From assembly GCF_910592395.1 (NCBI RefSeq), contig NC_088322.1:13077431-13141430 (forward strand): DNA of 64,000 bases, read 5' to 3'. The stretch comes from Lineus longissimus. Lineage: Eukaryota; Nemertea; Pilidiophora; Heteronemertea; Lineidae. A program made the translations under genes and the position numbers. Of this stretch, positions 42,001 through 50,751 are shown in pieces. The notes under the pieces are model-generated. The model was not told the DNA's origin. It saw only the letters and a list, made by a program, of their open reading frames with translations, and made no database searches. How positions within the stretch are numbered: the first letter of the stretch is position 1; the number at the start of each line of letters is the position of its first letter.

Positions 42001-43006
42001 GCGACGGGGCATCGTGGGATTGGCTGACCAACCTCGACTCCCTGAACAATGCCACCATTAACGATATCAACGACGGCGAAACAACCCAAGCAGACGGTGT
42101 CGATATCTATCCAACATGGCGGGTACCAAGGATACACTTCAACGACACCTGGCTTGAAACAGAAAAACCAAAAGATAATGGCCACCTCGACTTTTTACAA
42201 GCCCGCAGACCAACAATAGAAAGATCTCCATTGGTTCTATCGCGGCCTGTTCCCTCTGACGTCACTTGGCAGGAGGCAAGCTCGTCTGACAACACTAGTA
42301 TACCGGATGGAGTTTTTGAAGTGAATGATGAACTTTACGGAAACTTGACGTCGTTTCAGTTGCCTTTTATACCGCGAGCTAAGCTAGATCATCCTCCCGA
42401 TAGGGGGCACCCTTCGCCCGAGGACACTAACCCTGATGAAGATGTAAGTACTTTATCTACAGCCATTGCGTAAACGTTAAAACTACCATTAACTTACTAA
42501 ACGTACAGTGCTTGTAATTGTGAAGCAGCTTCAACATAGCGAGAGAGAAAAAGATCCATCTGGTACTGTACACTTCCCTTAGATACTGTAACACTTCCAG
42601 ATAGGGGCCATTCGTTAGAAAGGCGCAATACCTTGGTAGGCTCAATTCAACTATCAAGGTGCAAGTAAATCCATAAGTCACTTTCTCTTCAGTTTTCATA
42701 CTACTCAACATATTCTGATGACGATGAACGCACGGTGCAAACGCCGGCCTCTTTGACCCGCGATGACGTCACGGAGGCCGACTCGGCCTGTAATGCTACG
42801 GAGCCCCCCTACACTGACCAGTACAACACAATCGATTCTTACCTGAATGGAAATGGAAGAGAAATGAGGGTAGGTGATATCGGATGTTCTTCGCTCATCG
42901 CAGCCTACTCTAATAGTTTTCCTCTGTCTTTTTTAACATTCACAAAAACTATTTTTTGCAGATTCGCTCCGTCCCACACAAGCCACATAGCCTGTTCAAG
43001 ATGTGA
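1..43006 (+). CDS. Giant transmembrane mucin (Thr/Ser repeats - SEA - EGF - TM - tail), 5' partial
   Basis: This is a membrane-anchored mucin, expected to form a very long O-glycosylated rod at an epithelial surface. Proposed coding exons are <1-39570, 39954-40075, 40303-40552, 40962-41136, 41485-41694, 41978-42443, 42693-42869 and 42962-43006. Splice phases agree at every junction and the pieces sum to 13,670 codons plus a stop. The frame is already open at base 3, upstream of the ATG at 12, so the 5' end is missing. The ectodomain is almost all Thr/Ser/Glu/Asp/Pro repeats. The order SEA, EGF, transmembrane helix, tail recalls vertebrate MUC3/12/17-type and MUC16-type mucins, but the repeats allow no orthology call, so I give no symbol. 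Reading on past 39570 reaches a stop at 39671; that extension is most likely intron. The last exon is the least certain part. Confidence 0.9.
331..4340 (+). repeat. Mucin repeat block A: 18-residue (54-bp) unit
   Basis: Tandem units follow the pattern TTSAFGTTELGSTTDEMV. They often alternate with a sister unit carrying AYGT...ITSTAEEIL, so a 36-residue (108-bp) dimer is visible over much of the block. Roughly 70 units fit. Divergence between units is moderate. Bases 3-330 before the block are Thr/Ser-rich but not periodic. Confidence 0.85.
4360..6170 (+). repeat. Mucin repeat block B: 18-residue Gly-Phe unit
   Basis: Units resemble TTSGFGTTELESTTEELA. The length matches block A, and the shared GTTELxST core suggests common ancestry, but the sequence is distinct (SGFG instead of SAFG/SAYG, more Gln). 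The most homogeneous part is about 4,840-5,440, where neighbouring copies differ at only a few positions. Confidence 0.8.
5515..7640 (+). repeat. Sparse super-repeat with aromatic core in degenerate mucin segment
   Basis: Within a poorly periodic Thr/Ser region, five related longer modules recur near 5,515, 6,140, 6,625, 6,955 and 7,490. Each starts like STTNELVSxxxFG, continues through HEST..EYxAS and, in most copies, ends at a Gly-Trp or Ser-Gly-Phe segment before Ser/Thr. Spacing is uneven, about 330 to 630 bases. They look like an older higher-order unit partly overwritten by short-repeat growth. Confidence 0.6.
8701..9010 (+). other. Gly-rich and basic non-repeat island inside the mucin
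   Basis: About 100 residues break the Thr/Ser pattern. A Gly-rich run (FGFGGGKGGGGGTGYTGRTG) is followed by a basic, His- and Lys-containing stretch, then a more ordinary sequence with Ile, Leu, Asn, Pro and Phe (reading IIGPTADFIPLGTFPDN). The frame is uninterrupted and both flanks are mucin repeats. It may be a hinge, a small folded element or a remnant of a junction between ancestral segments. No domain is recognised. Confidence 0.75.
9235..13990 (+). repeat. Mucin repeat block C: 17-residue (51-bp) unit
   Basis: About 90 tandem units follow the pattern STTEVMTTAQSTLDFDA. Regular aromatic and aliphatic positions (Leu-Asp-Phe-Asp) sit between Thr/Ser runs. Longer internal duplications occur: a multi-unit segment near 10,360-10,640 recurs near 11,240-11,550 with very similar protein sequence. 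Single-unit deletions are visible, for example near 10,700-10,860. Confidence 0.85.
14270..16700 (+). repeat. Mucin repeat block D: 49-residue (147-bp) unit
   Basis: About 16 units run through the cores DVDVSTPAxTSPETSTxDFD, VITRDEVLATTSTVSD and MGSRDASTGASTQ. Adjacent copies around 14,790-15,400 and 15,830-16,310 are close to identical, suggesting recent turnover. Bases 16,700-17,560 after the block are non-periodic Ser/Thr-rich coding sequence, with one of the two noticed cysteines near 16,850. Confidence 0.85.
17560..18870 (+). repeat. Mucin repeat block E: 22-residue (66-bp) unit
   Basis: About 20 units resemble TSEFRLVTSTPPTDFTEATT plus DQ. A stretch of about 300 bases starting near 18,045 recurs 393 bases downstream (near 18,438) with essentially identical protein and almost identical DNA, a recent unequal-exchange duplication of 131 codons. 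Confidence 0.85.
19180..20230 (+). repeat. Mucin repeat block F: 21-residue (63-bp) unit
   Basis: About 16 degenerate units follow TEMSTEPITDFVTESVTSAT plus Pro. Val, Ile and Phe are more frequent than in neighbouring blocks. Unit length varies slightly (a short insertion is visible near 19,550-19,575). Confidence 0.8.
20290..26190 (+). repeat. Mucin repeat block G: 26-residue unit with larger nested units
   Basis: The basic unit is about 26 residues (78 bp), for example STTEFSTDFPTETTEVTTGE followed by PTSQPL. Larger nested units are obvious. A segment beginning near 23,100 is repeated about 1.0 kb downstream (offset 1,029 bases measured at the GQGT/RQGT...EQTSQ marker, 23,750 and 24,779). 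Three copies of a 351-354-bp unit occur at about 25,170-26,190, aligned at 25,291, 25,642 and 25,996. Confidence 0.82.
26215..38490 (+). repeat. Mucin repeat block H: 38-residue (114-bp) unit, the longest array
   Basis: Roughly 105 units run through STTDYLPTSESSTDFIAETP, SPTDRSSEGTTEVTTESL. Ala/Phe/Ile at the DFIAET core and Asp-Arg at the TDRS core are the most constant non-Thr/Ser positions. Higher-order copies include a 687-bp duplication (27,051 and 27,738, with a further partial copy near 28,543) and a nearly identical 231-bp array at about 36,470-38,150. Confidence 0.85.
39571..39953 (+). other. Mucin intron after the giant exon
   Basis: The donor is CAG|GTATGT and the acceptor reads AAATTCCAG before GCCCACC at 39954. 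The frame entering from the giant exon stays open 33 codons into the intron and stops at 39669-39671. That stretch loses the mucin composition and contains Cys and hydrophobic residues, consistent with intron. Further mucin introns are 40076-40302, 40553-40961, 41137-41484, 41695-41977, 42444-42692 and 42870-42961. No gene was seen in them. Confidence 0.8.
39954..40552 (+). other. SEA-like domain of the mucin (two exons)
   Basis: Exons 39954-40075 and 40303-40552 together encode about 124 residues with the SEA plan. A first strand (LEVRSKLVLKL) is followed by a helix rich in Glu/Lys/Ala/Leu, then a strand region ending SIASYSVIFKLKT, where SEA domains carry their self-cleavage loop, and a second helix (MRSLMNSLMNIV). 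The usual cleavage motif G-S-V/I-V-V is replaced by Y-S-V-I-F, so autoproteolysis is doubtful. Assignment rests on pattern and on its position between mucin repeats and EGF/TM. Confidence 0.65.
40962..41527 (+). other. Juxtamembrane Cys-rich segment with EGF-like module
   Basis: Exon 40962-41136 and the start of exon 41485-41694 encode ten cysteines. The last six, starting at base 41072 and finishing at 41527, have the spacing C-x4-C-x4-C-x9-C-x-C-x12-C, the canonical EGF arrangement. The first four may form a second, incomplete module. The EGF straddles a phase-2 intron. In mammalian membrane mucins EGF modules flank SEA, so position and pattern agree. Confidence 0.78.
41573..41653 (+). other. 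Mucin transmembrane helix
   Basis: Twenty-seven hydrophobic residues (MMALGVIMAAAFLIGVASVC and on to VVV) contain three cysteines near the cytosolic end, possible palmitoylation sites. Six arginines follow immediately as a stop-transfer signal. This fixes a type I orientation with the repeats outside. Confidence 0.9.
41654..43006 (+). other. Mucin cytoplasmic tail (four exons)
   Basis: About 240 residues come from the end of exon 41485-41694, exons 41978-42443 and 42693-42869, and a short last exon 42962-43006. Codons rejoin cleanly, giving for example ESAD-HYVDIYD across the first junction. The tail is acidic, with Tyr in acidic or Ser-rich settings (HYVDIYD, FSYYSTYSDDDE, DQYNTIDSY) that could be phosphorylated. 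It is not repetitive and lacks mucin composition. The predicted C-terminus is PHKPHSLFKM with stop TGA at 43004-43006. An unspliced last intron would keep another frame open to about 43265, so the terminus is uncertain. Confidence 0.65.
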
Positions 43007-43980
43007 AGCGGTTAAGAGAGTAGTCGACCTCCTCACTCTAGCGGAGAGATCTGTTCTATCCTCTTTACAGCATCAACAACAACAACATCAACATCGATCA
43101 GGGCCTGTGCGGAAGTTGAAGAGTGCAAGGAAACTGCTCAACAGTCCACTGAAGCAGAAGATCAGGGGTATGCATTTTGAAAGCTCTTCAACCATCATTC
43201 TGACTTACAGTGGAAATTCATTAATCTGTGTTACCAAATACGTAACTAACATCTTATGTAAATGAACGTTTCTCCATTTTACATGTCTGATACCCAAATA
43301 TTTCGTTTTCAGCCTCCGGGTTGCAGTTCGGGCCATTCTTCTAATACAGAGAATCTCACAGCGAGTATTGCCAAATTTTTACTATGATCAAAGAGTGAAT
43401 TATATTTGTATATATGTATAAATTCGTTCGTGTTTTGTTTGAGCCAGTAATTATTAGAATATGTCTTCTTTTCAAGGCTGAGAAGAAGATACAAAATGTC
43501 AATGATGGTAAATTCTCTCAAGAGTGATATGAAGTGCTTCCAGTGGACAGAAGGACATATATTGGCTGCTGAGGTCAACTTTATCTGGCTCACATTGTCC
43601 ACGGCAATAGTCTTCCTTTATATAGGATCAGTCATGATTTTAATCCTGAAAGAAATATGTTTCCTTTAGACATACACATGTCACAAGTTCGAGAAAACTT
43701 GATTCAGCAAAGAAAAAAATAAGATTGTTGGAAGCTTTATTTGTAAATTCACGAATCAAAAATACATCTATGTACAACATTACGTGCATTGCTCCTTGTT
43801 TTATTATTTTGATTATTTAAATGAATCAAAAAATGACCGTCCATGAACGAGCAAATGCCTAAGTTTTGCTGGCTATTAGTTTGGGTCTTATTCAGTTCAT
43901 TACGGACTATTCAACAAATGGACTGAAATGTAGCCCCATTTTCCACAGCAGTTCAGTATCGCAAATCAACCATTGTTAGT
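43007..43980. other. Region between convergent genes, with 3' UTRs
   Basis: These 974 bases separate the proposed mucin stop from the TSPEAR-like stop on the other strand. Splice-like sites on the + strand (acceptor CTCTTTACAG ending at 43070, donor-like GGGGTATGC near 43170, acceptor CGTTTTCAG ending near 43312) suggest alternative 3' exons of the mucin. No plus-strand AATAAA was found here. The minus strand carries the poly(A) signals of the TSPEAR-like gene. Confidence 0.5.
43736..43805 (-). terminator. Poly(A) signals of the TSPEAR-like gene
   Basis: On the minus strand AATAAA occurs at 43800-43805 and again at 43736-43741, about 180 and 240 bases past the stop codon ending at 43981. Both sit at plausible distances for mRNA 3'-end formation. 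Which one is used cannot be told. Confidence 0.5.
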
Positions 43981-46576
43981 CTATGAAACGGTTTTTAATC
44001 TCAGCACCCGGGACATAGTCTCCTTTCCATCAGCGTACACCAAATAACTGATCCCGTTGTCGGAGAATGACTCCCAGTCAAAAGTTGCTCCTGTGAGCAT
44101 TCGATGCACTGGTGCGAATCCATCAATTCCCTGCCACCGATAGATAACGCTGCGGTGATCAACCACGTCCTTGCTGAACTGCATATTGGTGTGCACGAGG
44201 AAGGAGTCGTCTCCCAGAGTGAAAAACTCCCAGTCGGTGGCGCTGAAAGAATACAAAAACAATGGGAATAAAAACAACGTAATATGTATAGAACCTTCGT
44301 AATCGGTGTGCTTTTTCCAGTTTATCAGCACTACAAGTAGCCGAAAGAGTGCCACTGGCTGGGATTATTAGTGCAGGAACAGCGCGCATTAATCGACGCG
44401 TGATGAATATCAAACCGGTTCAATTTTATCATACGTCGCCGTAACAAGCGATGATGCCTGCACCCTAGCGATTCTTCCGTTTCACTCATCGCTCGTCTCG
44501 GCAATAAGAACTAGTTAGTCTGCTGCGCGCCTAAGAAATAATGATACAAACCTGTTAGTAGTTATATTCTGGAAGGATTCAAAGGCTTTCGTTCCGTGAT
44601 TGAATCTGAAAATCGTTGATTCTGTTCTGTAAGCATCTACCTTGAGTTTCTGGTGCGGCCCGGTGTCTAAAGCATTTGCTACGACGATGTAGTGCCCGTT
44701 TTGAAACTTGAAATATTCCCAGTCACTCGCGCCTCGCGTCTGAAAAGTGAAATAGCTTGTTCTGGTAACTGATTATTCATCATTTTTGTTGCCTAGAACC
44801 CGCTTTAAGTTGTTATTTGTCGCCATATGTGAACGATCTGTAAGGAGCAAAGCGGCACACTGGAAGAGCATGGTTGACCTAGATTAATGCAGATAATATA
44901 CCGAGACGATGATGGAGAGTATTTTGAGAAAGGTCAAAAAAAGTTGGTACCATCCTCCGACACTAACACCAAAACGGCTTCAACAAACGTAGAACATCAA
45001 CTGGACAACTCATACAACTATTGTATGCTAGACCAAATAACTTTTCGCACGCATTTTTTCTGAGACCATTAGCTTACCGGAAGCCTTTGGTATGACATAA
45101 AGGTGTTGCCTTTCCATACGTAGAGTATCGAGTTTATCCGCGTCGATGAGCCACCAAAAGAGTTGGAACCCAACAGGAAGTGTTGACGGTTTATCTTGAA
45201 ATATGTCCAGTCCGTCGCGGAGGATGTGCGAATTGGTTGAAATTGACTGAACATTCTCTTCTTTTTGTTCCATTTGTATATCACTGAATGAATGCTATTG
45301 ACGTGTCCTAAAATGAAGAGATTTGAATAGATTTTCAGAATATTTGTACGAGAAGATTGTTTTCCATTGCGTACACATAGAAAGTCAAGTGATCCATTGT
45401 ACGAGTGATAATACGTAGGATTTTTGGGAAAATAAAAGCTATCTTCTAGTTTTTTGCGATTCTAAAAAAGTTTTAAAAACCTTTATTTCTAAAAGAGTGC
45501 ATTTTCCATTTTCTTTCATGCTGTCGGAGTTATTGATTTGCACTGACACTTACTATTCACAGTTCTTTTGGATGCAGTCAAACGTGTTTATGTCGTTGTG
45601 TACGCTGCTTAATCTACCATTATCTTCCGGTTCAGCCGACATGTAAAACTACTTACTTCGTCCATGATTCGCAATGGCAAGATAGTGCTCCCTTCTAATG
45701 GTGAAGTGTTCAATATCACGTGCTGCCCACGTGGCAATCTCCTGGTGATGCAGGAAGAGTTTCTTGTGTTTATCCCATCTGTAGATGACTGACACGTTCG
45801 CACTGTCGCGATGAGCGTAGCCGAAATTAGCAACGGCAAGGAAAAACTGAAAACGAGTGAATTCAAAATATCAGTGATATACGCTTACTGATAAACGCTG
45901 TAACTACTGTCTTTTCATTTTATTAGTTCCTAGTAACGGTTGCGTCTACGAAATACATTTGGAAAAAAATATACAAAAACTTGAAAATGTTAAGGAGGCA
46001 GAAAAGTTCATTCTCACCCTGCGTACATTAATGGATATTGAAAATCGTGTTTTAGGTATAGTTTCCGAATTGCCAAATGTTTCCCACTTATGTCAACTTA
46101 AGAGTATGAGTACCAGTTAGGCCAAATTGTGCGCTCTATTGAGCTGCTCACTAATACACCCTGAACCGTTTACGATAAACTTTGGGAAATGTGCAGATTT
46201 GACTGCTCACACTCGTTGATATATCTCAGGTCCTAAACAGCGTTTTAGCTTTTATGCATATTCTTTGATTAAAATAATGATATTCAAAAAATATCAACTC
46301 TCACCTGTTTTCCAATGCTAAAGTGTTCCCAGCACATAGCTGAATTGGTTGAGATGTTTTGGTAGTGTTCGAATTTTCCTTTGATCCATTTGTAAATTGG
46401 CGAGTCTAACTTCCCTTGAAAGTTGTCTTTATAGGCTGCAGCAACCATGAATAACCCCTCGTTCTCTATGGTGAAGACTTCCAGATCGGCGAAAGGGGAC
46501 GCTGATGGCAGGTTCTGGTGCCATACCGGGTAATCGAGTTTTTCTTTGGGACTTTGAGGTTTTTGGAGATTTGTTG
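43981..46576 (-). other. tspear: EAR-repeat beta-propeller region (five exons)
   Basis: Exons 46576-46305, 45846-45657, 45307-45078, 44739-44552 and 44242-43981 encode seven EAR repeats. The repeat starts can be read as FADLEVFTI, AMCWEHFSI, ARDIEHFTI, ATDWTYFKI, ASDWEYFKF, ATDWEFFTL and TFDWESFSD. Seven is the number expected for a seven-bladed propeller. Most introns cut inside a repeat rather than between repeats. The fifth repeat carries a longer loop before its IFRF strand, and the seventh is short and closes the protein. Confidence 0.88.
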
Positions 46577-49456
46577 CTGAGAAAAAATAAAGAAGATACA
46601 AAGGAGGTAAGACGGCTACTGTTGTAACAGAATCAAAAGCAAAAACTGTTTCGGAAAGGAGTCCGCATAAATTTAACCACTTACATACCAGCTTAGTGGC
46701 TGCCTCCTATCATACTGGTAGGCTACATGTACGTTCTGACAAAATCCCTCCAATAAGAAGTAAAAAACAAAAAGTACCGTATCCATAAAGTAGCAGGGTT
46801 TATTCGACATTCCTGATTACTTAAAAAAGTGACAAAAATGTTTATGAGTTGCTACATGTCTATGATACCAATTGAAAAGCGCTGATAGTGCAGTCAATCA
46901 ACCAATCGACGCAAAGAGATAATGACACATGATACTGCACTGGCGCCTTGCGCATAAATTGTCGCAGTTAATATTTGAAAAATATCATGCCTGTTTTTAA
47001 ATTGATTACGATTCATAATATCCGCTGCCATTTGAGTGGTGTTTGCCTTAGATGGAATACATTTTTCTCCAGAGATGTACGCAATAGAATAATTCAAACA
47101 AACCTTACCGAAAGGCATTGGTACTACTTGGACAGGAGGCCGTGGCTCCCACAGTCCGCTGTAGCACATCCTCAATGTCTTGGTTTGCGCGTCAAACCAG
47201 ACGTCCCCTCTGCTTTGGAAGTAACATACCTTGTCACCTATGCTGAATGTCTTGTCCGCAACTGGAGAAATAAAAGAGAAATATATATTTTGTATGACAA
47301 ATACTTGAGTAAATACATGTAAGCTTACTAAAATTAAATTTTTCGATTCCTTGGTTTAAAACTACATATCATATGACACTTACTATATGTTGCATCGTTT
47401 TTTGGGTATACAGCTTTTGGGAATACAGTTTTGGGGTACTCTGGTTTTGGGTAGTCAAGTTTTGGTTTTGGTTTTGAATTTATCCAGTTATATTCGCCAG
47501 AGCGCAGACGCATTTCTATCAGGCTGTGCCGTTTCCTTGGTGACCGTGGAAGTGTACAATCTTCGTAGGAAGTTGACTCCCCAATCTGGACCTTTAAGTC
47601 TTTCATAAGTCCATGAAACTTGGTCTCCTTGACGTCACAGTTTGCTATATTTAGGTCCCATTTCTTCACCTCTAAAGGCAAATACAGAAAACCACGCCAA
47701 GTCCGCATCCATGATCTTTCACAGTCAATGCTCACGAATATGACTTCCGGGTTAAAATGCAAATGAAGGCTGTGCCACCGGTTAGAGTCACCCTGGTTTA
47801 TGTGAGCAAGCCGGATCTCTTTTAACGGTGGTTTGCCACCATATTTCAAAATGACCTTGTTTTTGTAGTAGAGCACTGATATTTGAGTTTTGTCGTCCCG
47901 AAAAAGATGAAATAAACACTGTCTGTTTACAGACTCCACTGTTTCCGGGTTCAGTCTATACACAAATGATATGGTGAATTTAGACAGAGGGGGTATGTCA
48001 CAGAATTGAAAGAGCTTTTCCAATGGCATCTGTAAGAATGCAGCGGACTTTGAGAATCCATGCGCATGAGTACTGTATTCATCATCGTATACAATCTCGA
48101 CACCAGGTGGTATGTTCGCTTTCATTTGTCCGAACACATCAACAATTTCGTCACCTGAAAGAACCAACCAAAATCAAGTAAGGAATATGTCGCTAAAAAT
48201 TACAAATAAATTGTATTCGACAAAATTGGTCCATTTTCAATTTTTTAGGAACGGCCTTTTGGGTTTTAAAAAGAAAATTCTACGTGGCGCCACTGACAGG
48301 AAAAAAGTACTAAAAGGTCATAACAATAGTTGAAAGGCGATTCTTATTGGAATAACTACCAGTGCCTAGACAAAATAACTATCTCTTAAACTATTATGTC
48401 CATATACATGACTGTGCAGTAGATATATTCTCGCAACGAAGGTACACTTGGTCTGATAGACGTTCTGATCACTGACACGATGTTAATAAATACATCTAAT
48501 GCAATCTAATTGGACAAAATTAACTTCCGCCTATTGTTGCCTACGATTTGCGACAATGTGACGACCCGCTAGTAATTTCAATTTAGTGGTGTTTCTTTTT
48601 TGCGATGAAATTGGAAGATGACAGCACGATCCTCGATATAACTTGATTGATTCAATTACGATGACTCTAAAAATGTATATAAACATGCGAGTGTTTTCTC
48701 TCAAAAGTACGCAGCCATATCGGGCAATTGAGCAACAGCTTCTTCTTCACGTCAAATAAAACATAATGGCTTTGAACACATGATATAGGGTGATATACAA
48801 TGACCCATACTTTTCCCACCAAACACTTGGCCAACTTTGAAACAGGATATTTCGCTTATAAAAAGCGTACTACATACAGCACGTTCGGTTATAGCTTGAG
48901 AAAACAGCTCGTCCAGATACTGTTTACGCTTATTTGCATGGTAGACGAGGTTTTGTATGTATATTTGAGCTAATGGAACACATGGTTCAACACGCAGGTT
49001 AATCGAGACTTGTGGTCCTCCTGACGATTTTCCAACCGCTCTGCACTCTTAGAAAAAAGGTTTTGAGTTTTTAAAAGCTTTAGTCATTTTAGTGGTTTTT
49101 TGGCCGATACAAATATGACCCCGCAGATGCTTGTCAACAAGTGAAAACCCGTTAGAAGTTTTTCTGAATCGTAAAACTATCAGGGTTTTATTTTACCGAA
49201 AAACCTCTTCATGGTGCATGTTTGTGTTGGCGAACCTTTAAAGGTATTTTATAAAAGCTCCAACACCTTTATATCTTAGGAGTGTATTGTACAAAACCGC
49301 ATACCAATATTAATAAAGTTGCCAAGAATATAGGTACTTACTTGAAACGCCTGAGCACTTCTTTGTGGATGAAGTCATGTTTATCGGTAAAGCATTGAGA
49401 AACTTTAAAATGAAGGTAAAAAAAATGAAAACACATGATGAGCTAAACAGTAACAT
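43981..49456 (-). CDS. tspear: TSPEAR-like secreted protein (TSPN/LamG + seven EAR repeats), complete
   Basis: Eight exons on the minus strand (49456-49342, 48154-47384, 47261-47109, 46576-46305, 45846-45657, 45307-45078, 44739-44552, 44242-43981) join with matching phases into 2,181 bases, 726 codons plus TAG. Order: hydrophobic signal peptide (residues 1 to about 22), TSPN/laminin-G-like domain (about 40-250), Lys/Pro/Tyr linker, a short exon with a V-W-F-D...C-Y-S-G-L-W motif (about 296-346), then seven EAR (EPTP) repeats to the end. Each repeat shows the family pattern of W/D-W-E-x-F followed by VIYRW-like strands. Human TSPEAR (about 670 residues, linked to hearing and to tooth and hair development, reported to act with Notch signalling) has the same architecture. 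An in-frame ATG 23 codons upstream (49525) is disfavoured because it would bury the signal peptide. Confidence 0.9.
47384..48154 (-). other. tspear: TSPN/LamG-like exon plus YPKxx linker of the TSPEAR-like gene
   Basis: This 771-base exon enters and leaves in phase 1. Its first part encodes the TSPN jelly-roll; the conserved features are hydrophobic strands such as FTISFVYRL, the W-H-S-L-H-L-H-F strand and the VSIDCERSW segment. It ends with a basic stretch and a proline/lysine/tyrosine repeat encoded by five or so 15-bp units at about 47,399-47,470 (YPK-x-x pattern). The linker probably separates the jelly-roll from the propeller. Confidence 0.85.
49342..49456 (-). other. tspear: First coding exon of the TSPEAR-like gene (signal peptide)
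   Basis: The start codon lies at 49456-49454. The exon encodes 38 residues, opening with a strongly hydrophobic Phe/Leu/Ile/Ser-rich core typical of a signal peptide, then an N-glycosylation sequon (NMT) and one Cys. Donor TCAA|GTAAGT at 49342/49341 leaves phase 1, matching the acceptor at 48154. The intervening intron (48155-49341, 1,187 bases) shows no gene. Confidence 0.75.
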
Positions 49457-50629
49457 TTTACAGCATTCCTTCAGATTGTTGTTCAACTTGTATTCCTGTT
49501 CACTTTCCCACTGCTTTTTAATCATGTCATGCTCTTCCGAGTGCCTTCCCCAGCAAGAAAGGGTGGGAGCGCCGCTGGGTAGAGCAAGTCTCCCTATGGG
49601 TAATGGACTCTCATCAAATTCATCAGATTGAGCACTGATAATTTGTTATGTGATTAAAAAGTAATTACCATACGAATTAAATGATATTGATCATAAAGTT
49701 TTATCAAACAAAATCACTTTGCACAGCATATCCTTGAATTAGATATGAAAATTATGAGAAATGATCCTTCGAATTAGTAGACAAATATATCAAACAACTT
49801 CCCACGAATTTGATGAACACATTTCGAATTTTTGCTCTCAAATAATAAAAATGAACGTCCATGAAAAATAAATATATATCAAACGTTTCCTTCGAATAGT
49901 TTTTTTTCTACTAAAATGAGTAATGAATTCCAAATATCCTGCAAGTTTGATCAAATATAAAGCCTTTTCCTTCAAAAAGTGCAAATTAAAACTCTTTTGA
50001 ATGTTTGTCTATGCCGATATCGATATTCTGCTTAAAGTTGTTTGCTTAACCAACATTCCAAGTCTTTCCAGCTTTTGTGGTGAACAAAGATGTTTATCTG
50101 ATGATGGGTACAAGAGTATAATGTTGAATAGGCGATGATGTGGATATCTTTTATAAGATGGTTCACTGGGAAGTAGCCGTCACAATTATCAAAATTGATA
50201 TTGCCGCCATATCAGTATGTGAAAATATTGGTACCCACATTAATCATGTCAACTATCGAGTCGTTTTTTCCCATCGCTAAAGTACTCGAAGTATGACGGA
50301 TATTTTCCTTCAGTGTCAAGCAATGTGGATAGCTACAGATCGAACAAACGACCACATAGCTGACAGTGGTCACGGTGCCTAATCGAATGCACATAACGCA
50401 GTTACTTGCAACAATAACCTCGCCGAGTATAATGTGTTACCAAAACGCCTTTTAATCTCACCAGCTACAAATGACCATGCGGACCTATTGTTACCGAAAA
50501 TCTATTCCCCCACCCTATACGGTCGTAAATTATGCACCGTTGTATCCGATGTTGATTTCCACGACCGATCTTACAACTGCGTCAGAGTTCAGTTCACAGT
50601 TCATGCAACAGTGCATGTACATTGTTGAA

Positions 50630-50751
50630 CCTAACCTCGCAGGCCTGGCCCATACGAGGTCTATTGTCTTTTAACAAAGCCCCCTCGCACCCTAACCTCG
50701 CAGGCCTGGCCCAAACGCGGTCTATTGTCTTTTAACAAAGCCCGCTCGCAC
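50630..50751. repeat. 61-bp direct tandem duplication
   Basis: Two head-to-tail copies (50630-50690 and 50691-50751) both start CCTAACCTCGCAGGCCTGGC and end with CTCGCAC. They differ at only a few positions, so the duplication is recent. No coding or RNA function is apparent. Confidence 0.85.
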
